Assembly (NCBI RefSeq): GCF_036884655.1 | Contig: NC_088356.1 | Span: 11,321,001-11,385,000, forward strand | Direction of reading: 5' to 3' | Source of the DNA: Musa acuminata AAA Group | Taxonomy: Eukaryota; Streptophyta; Magnoliopsida; Zingiberales; Musaceae | Length of the DNA: 64,000 bases | The notes under the pieces: generated by a model | The model's input: only the letters and a program-made list of their open reading frames with translations | Databases searched by the model: none | Told to the model about the DNA's origin: nothing | Shown here: one piece after another, positions 57,901 to 64,000 of the stretch | Layout of the letters: the number at the start of each line of letters is the position of its first letter | Numbering within the stretch: the first letter of the stretch is position 1 | Position numbers and translations under genes: made by a program

Positions 57901-60900
57901 TCACTTAGTTAACTGATGGGCTTGAACATGTGAGACAACAACTAAATATTCTGAAAAAAAAATGCCATGCTAACTCCCCATCAATTTTGAAATCAATGGA
58001 AAGAAGGAAAGTACCATGAACATGCTTTTCCACCCAGACTTGACATTACTAACACGAGCCAACACCATTTGAGAGACACATCTGATGATCAGCTCTCTGA
58101 TTTCAACAGCTCTGCTTTTCCTCATAACAATGACAAATGGTTTCATGAATTCATTTTGGAAGTTATAGTTGGCCAGTTCTTTTCGCTCCAAGAATTTCAT
58201 AGATAGCTGGCGCAAGGAATCCATTGCAAAGATTGCAATTGAAAGGTTCTCAGAGCAGCCAATGGTAACAAAAAATTCAGACAACACATTCCAAATGCTT
58301 GACCACACAAGCCTGATACGATCCATATTGTAATGCCTGTACAAACAAAATCAATGAGATAGTGTGCTAATTTTATAGGAGAAAATTTCAAAAGCAAATT
58401 CAGGCATGGTTCTTACGTGATCTCAACTATTTTTGTCAGACTGAAAACCCGTGGATCAGATGTAGAGCGCAGTTCCTCCATTGAAACCTTACAGAGGGCT
58501 TTAACAAAATCTATTATTGCCTCACTATTTAGCTTTTCACTTCGTATAAATACTCTATTCACTTCAGCAATCCCAACTTGTTCCAACAAATTCAAGTTCG
58601 AAATTAAGTTATTCATTTGCTCAGATGTAACAGCTCCGGATGCATGGCCACCAACCCCAGCACTGTCATAGGTACCTCTTCTGGCAACTATAGATGAAGG
58701 TCCTTTTTTCTTCAATACAGGAAGAATTGATGACTTGGCTTGTTTAGCTTTATCAACTTCAGTCTGTTGTATTGTGAAAAAAGTAGCATCAGGGGGAGCT
58801 CCCTCTCCCAGAAGATGCAAGTGTTCAAATCGAGAAACACATGTCAAAATGTGTTCCCAAGCTTCTTGAAGGTAGTTACCATCTTCATCCGCAATGTGTA
58901 AAATTGCCTGGAATAATTTTACAAGAAACAAAATTCTGTTTAAAAATCTTCTTAACCGAAGCATTTACTCGACAAAGCCATTGAAATCACAGTCAATTAC
59001 ATCAATAAATTTCAGAATTCACGAGGAAAAAACAAAGACATGTATTCCTACTTTCACATAAAATCACCAAAAGTAATGGCCTGAATGTCCAGGAACTAGT
59101 CTCTAGATTTTCTTTCTTCCAGTTTGCTGTGAATACTGCATCAAATAGCGGTGCAACAAAATACTCATGTTAGCATGGTGGTACCAGCAACAGACAGGCT
59201 CCAGTAAGGTGACATATTATTTAACAGATAATCGTTACTAGAGAACTAACAATTATTTGTAGCTTTGAGAGTTTCAATTACAATTTCAAATAAGCAAGTA
59301 CCATGTGGGAAGTGCCTAGATGTATAAGAGGTTCCTGCTACAGTTAATATGATAACCCACAATTTCGCAGATCACACAGATGACCCTAGATGTATGTATA
59401 TGATCTTCTCCATCAACCAACAACAAAGATTTTGGAACCAATAGACAACAGCAGAACGCATCATTTATATGGTTGTTCTCATAAGTTGCGGGTCTAATGG
59501 TTTGTTGCTGCTGTTGTTGTCATTTATGTTGCTATTGTCGTTGTTGTGTGTAAAGAATCTGTAGGAAAATTAAAGAAGCTGTGGGATTCAACAAAACATA
59601 GATATAATCAGTGAAATGCTACTAAATAAATATCAACATCTTGATTATGACCCAGTCATGAAGCTGACTGATGATGAGAAAAGCTTAAGTTGTCGACAAG
59701 GAAAACAAATGACAGGCAAAGAAATAGGAAGGCCCTTATTCTTTATAATCATCACCGTCTCAGATTGAAATTTGTGGACTCTTAAAAAATGTGTGCCCTT
59801 GTTCTAAAAAACTTACCATAATAACTGAGCAGCAACACGTGATGTATACAATTAGAACACTGGAAATGCCTACAACAGAAAGGAAGTACTTATGAACTCT
59901 GCTTTCAACTTGATGACTGCAACCTAAAGATATGTAATATCGAAACTACAAGATTTTTCTGATAGTTTTGTAAAATTTTTTCAAAGATTTTCGCATTTCC
60001 TGAAGCTAACCTAAACAAAACCATAAGAATATATGGTTAACACTTAGATGCAAACCATGATAAATAAACATCATTAGACATCAAGGGCAACAACCTCAGA
60101 AATGCATCAAGACATTATCTTTAAACTGAAAGTACATAATGATAAGAGAAAAGTATAAAAAATGTGAAATATTTATACACAAATTAGGTCAATGCAAACC
60201 TTAATAGCATCTATATTTTTCTGCTTGATATCGGCTGCTGAATGAAGGGACGTAAACTTTGCAAGTGACGTAACAAATGCATCTCTTTGTGTCTTCATAG
60301 ACATCACTGCTGTAACATGAACTGCACTACGAAATCCTTCAAGGCATAATGATATCACAGTTTCATCATCACTCTGGTCAACAGGAACACTAAAGGCAGC
60401 TAACATCGGAGCCCAGCACACCTCAATCATAAACCTCAAAATTACCACATCTGTTGCAGAGTAATATATTGACCTAAAAGACAAAGTGTAAGCAACTTAA
60501 ACTGCACATGTCCTATATAATACTACGATGTTAAATGTGGTCTTAGAGTGGCAAAATATAGGTGTAGACAATAAAAGTTGTGATTGGTTTTTATTTGGGC
60601 GCTTACTCAGATTTGTGAGCTTTTTCTTTAAACTGCTCTTGCATATGCCTGATCATATCATCGCTAGTCTCTGTTGGCGAATCTCGCTTGCGTATCACAA
60701 TGTTCAAAATGCTATCTAAGCCTAGAATTCTGTTCGAATTTGAAGATTGTATCTGTTGAAGGGCCAAATTATCCTCTTTCATCTTGATTTCATTCTTGGA
60801 AATTCTGTCAAATAGGGATCTCAAGAATTCTTCAGGCAGATCCTTTCCATCATCTATACCTCGATTGTTTCTTATGAAGTCATCCGGTGACATCTGCATC

Positions 60901-62306
60901 AACAACAATATTAATATTATGACCACATAACTTACCAACAATTTAAGCAAATAATGAGCCTTTGCAAATCAAGAACAAACCTTGTTTTTCACCATTGGAT
61001 TATGAGCATCCGTATTGAGCAATATTACAGAGTAAGCAAGAACATAAGCTGTATCTGCACTTGTAAAAGCTTTAGGATTGCACTTACAATAGCGCTCAGC
61101 AAATTTTTCCATGATGCGATCAATCTTTTGTGCTTCACCAGGCAATCTAAAACCTTTTAGGAAGCACCTAATTGCTTCATCAAACTCCATTCCTTGAAAA
61201 TCAAATGAATCCACATATGCATGCATGACTTTCAGGGATAAATCTTCTCTCTCTCCTAAATAATCACCGATCAGAGTCTTGTTCAAGCCTGATGCACTTC
61301 TAAGAAAAGCAGCTATGTCAGCAGGCACATCACCCACCTTCTTTGCATTTATAAGAAATTCAATCCCTTTCTTAGGTTTCTGATTAAAAAGCGAAATCCC
61401 TTCCTGTAATTTATACTTACATTAGATCATAAAAGAACAACTAAACAACGTAGTTTTCATGAAACTAAACTCATGTCGGAAAATTACCTGAAGTTCTAGC
61501 TTGTATGCCCTACGCTGCTCGATAGATGCAACTTCTGATGTTCCATTTGGGGTATCAGAATTAGAATCACTTACTTCAGCCGTCTCATCACCATTGCCAT
61601 TTGCCAAAGTAAGTTCATTACTGTCACCACTGCCATCAATTGTTTCTGTTTTTTGAGACTGAGGATCAGGAATTCTCAACTGTTTGTTCATCCAATCTCC
61701 CATTGACCTCAAAATTGCCACTAAACACTTCATAGCTTCGAATTTCATTGTAGTATCTTGTGGTGGTATCAGTGTTGTAGGAGCCCCTGGGGGAGGTCCT
61801 TGAGCAGTTTTTAACAGACCATTTACTATCCTAATGAAACAAAGAAGCTTGATATGATACAAATGTTTAACAGCATTTGAAAGTTTAAACCTAGAATATT
61901 GATTAATATGGTATTCCATAAATGAAGGGTATCCAGCATTGCAAATGTTAGCTGATTTCCCAAACGTGTCAAAAAGAAGCAAACGTACCTTTCAAAAATA
62001 TTTGAAGAGTGGACGTCGCAATCATAATTAATGAATATGTCCACCAGGATTTGAGAATCTACACACAGCTTCTCGAAGAAACAAAGCACAATCATCTTCT
62101 GCTGGAAATTTGGTTGGGCAACATTTTCCAAAACTCTAAGTACAATCATTGGGAAAAACACTCCAATCTCTGCCTTTAATCCTGGTCTAAATCTTGATAT
62201 TAAGCTCATAAAAATAGAACAGGACAGCTGAAAAACAATCAAATGGGCTGAAGCACTGTTCTTCAAAAGAGATAGACATAGATACTGCTTAATAGCGCCT
62301 AGAAAC
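54978..62306 (-). CDS. BIG-type (Sec7) ARF guanine-nucleotide exchange factor, 3' part
   Basis: Ten exons on the minus strand: 62306-61989, 61830-61488, 61403-60981, 60893-60607, 60473-60200, 58907-58417, 58336-58015, 57884-57503, 57392-56704 and 55589-54978, all GT-AG. They join in frame for 1379 residues to a TGA. The first visible exon begins inside a codon, and no earlier exon is seen to 64000, so the N-terminus (DCB region) lies off the window. The HUS box is present ([10 protein letters not shown]). The Sec7 domain spans exons 2-4 and has the glutamate finger in [12 protein letters not shown] and [13 protein letters not shown]. Later exons give the HDS regions and a conserved end ([18 protein letters not shown]). 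It loads GTP on ARF at the trans-Golgi network for post-Golgi traffic. Closest to the BIG1-3 group in memory; the exact paralog is unresolved. Confidence 0.94.
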
Positions 62307-64000
62307 CTGCTTGATTGAAAGGAGTTCATCAGATCCAGGCATGTAGGTCCAGAATGATATGATATTCAAACAAGTTATGTGAGTTTGAGTTTGACAGACA
62401 AGAAAAGATTCAGCAGCAATATTGATATTCAATTACAAATAAGTGAATTATTGATGCTAATTAGGTTATCTACAAGCATGTAACAATATCAACAGACACA
62501 TGACCTCAAAAATATAAATTGTTGATGTTGTATTTGAATCTGAAAGTTGAGATTAACCTTCAGCCATATAAATTCCTTAGTCTTTTCAGACAGGAAGCAG
62601 GTTATTCAGATTGGAGGCTTCTTTAAGATGCAACATACTTTTTAAACACAAAACTGAAATCACTTGGAATGCCACACGAGTAAGAGAACTTAAAAAAAGG
62701 CTTTGGAAAACTTCTTCTAGGGCAGGTGATGAAGTAAAATTGCAGCCTAAGATTTGTAACTGGATCTTGGTCCACTTTTGCATTGGGCTATTTCAATTTA
62801 TGATTCTGCATCATGAGGATCCAAGGTTAATGGCATGATTTGGGGTAAAACCTATTACTTATTAACCAAGTACATCAGGGATAAAATAAACAAACAGGAG
62901 AAAGGGAGTAACATATGAAGACCTGGAGCCTGCAAAACTCTATGTTTCTATTCTATCTGAGAAACACTTCAACCTTCTTGGTCCCCTTTTGCTTCCCAGC
63001 TGATTCCTACTCTTTTGCAAGTAACCATAATCAGACGTAGATTTATAAAAGACAACAAAATAATTTGAGTGGATGCCTTTCCAAAGCATCTGAGTAATAG
63101 GAAAATACACCTATACCTCCTAGAAATTAAACCTAGACCAAGAGGAAGCCTGGCTACACCATTTCATTACTGCTACAGAGATCCCTTCCCCAGGCAGTGA
63201 TGTGACAATCAGTTTTTCTCCATTAATGGTCATCTAAGCTACAGTTGAAAGTCAAAGAAGAAACAAACAAAAGCAACCTGCTAAAGGTGGTATGAGCAAG
63301 TTGTCAGGGGTAATAGGTCATAATACCATGCCAACACATGGTGCATGCTGAACTGCACGGGTTGGCACCACCAACATTGTTATTTATGCTTCAAATGATA
63401 AGAAGGCTCTGATACCATTGGTAATGATTGTTTTGGGTTATCATGAGATAGTAAAGTTCTTTTGGTTTAGTTTTTCCTGAAAATAAGACATTTACAGTTA
63501 GATCTGTGCTCAAAGATAGCAATTCTTTTCTAGGTTAAATAAGAAGGCAGTATACGAAAGAAAGTATTATAGATAACAAAGGAAAGAAGGAAAATAAGGT
63601 AAAGAAATATCATAAAACAAAAAAAGGCAGGTGGCATCAATACTTAAACTTCTCAATCAGTTTCTCACCATGCTTTGTTTTCTCAATCACTCAATTTGAC
63701 TAAAAGCAACTGAAACTCTACCTCACCTAAATAGTAGTTCCATAAGGTTAGGAGCAAAACAAAAAATGAATATCAATCGTGGAGTCGCCATCAGTAAACT
63801 CTTAAATGATGAATTCAAAAGGAGCATATTTGATAATTTTTTAAAATCCACCAACCATAACATGATAAAATCCATCGGACATGACTTAAAAATATGAAAT
63901 CTTAAACTAGCTTAATAGACTCAAACATAGAGCTCTTGATGACTCAAAGTAGCTTAACTCTTAACCTAGATTGACCTGACATATCCAGAAAAATTTTATC
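62307..64000 (-). other. Intron of the BIG-type gene running off the window
   Basis: The region upstream of the first visible exon is AT-rich and has no stretch resembling the preceding BIG exon. The small open frame at 62611-62838 (plus strand) has no support. It is best read as a long intron of at least 1.7 kb. Confidence 0.6.

Noticed and set aside
62611..62838. 75-codon plus-strand frame
   Set aside because: Falls in the BIG intron, opposite strand, with no domain resemblance.
1..64000. tRNA or rRNA genes
   Set aside because: I looked for T-arm GGTTCGAATCC-type sequences and rRNA landmarks and saw none with a supporting cloverleaf; a tRNAscan-type search was not possible.

Overview
This is a stretch of plant nuclear DNA, most likely from a monocot and probably of the banana family (Musaceae). 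Genes have GT-AG introns, GC-rich first exons (choline transporter-like, DnaJ, MATE, lectin-like, PHD) and AT-rich introns and spacers, and about a third of the window is retrotransposon. The family-level assignment rests on my recollection that LTR sequences of this type are abundant in Musa/Ensete; it was not tested.

Layout. 1-11400 is repeat-dense: a Ty3/gypsy integrase relic is split by a minus-strand Ty1/copia element (1490-8484), whose own 5' LTR is split by a solo LTR of the same superfamily (6507-7779). Both insertions have perfect 5-bp target duplications. Two minisatellites follow. 12150-16263 (minus) is a choline transporter-like gene. 18497-19690 (minus) is a single-domain rhodanese gene with an apparent one-base deletion. 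24028-24552 (minus) is a small plastid-type DnaJ gene. A decayed PPR gene (26727-27300) precedes a second copia element (27847-34638, plus strand) that carries LTRs and a broken gag but no pol. 37864-41400 (plus) is a Toc120/Toc132-type chloroplast import receptor. 42419-43255 (plus) is a secreted, probably GPI-anchored lectin-like protein. 43997-44827 (plus) is the intact first exon of a PHD-finger gene; recognisable downstream exon fragments run to 52227 but are interrupted by stops, TE-derived DNA and a scrambled palindromic patch. 53043-54518 (plus) is an intronless MATE transporter. 54978-62306 (minus) is the 3' part of a BIG-type Sec7 ARF-GEF gene that continues off the right edge.

The genes are independent housekeeping genes (lipid/choline transport, sulfur transfer, plastid protein import and folding, chromatin, efflux, vesicle traffic) and do not form a pathway cluster. 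The most unusual material is in the repeats: an array of short hairpins (GGCGGTGGTACCGCC type) just upstream of the LTR TATA box in the LTRs seen, a shared pol-less internal architecture with three polypurine tracts flanking a CTAGC-TTGCA tandem array, a 26-bp-stem hairpin at 21141-21204 that could be a small-RNA precursor, and the palindrome-rich scramble at 51589-51938. No tRNA, rRNA or CRISPR array was recognised.
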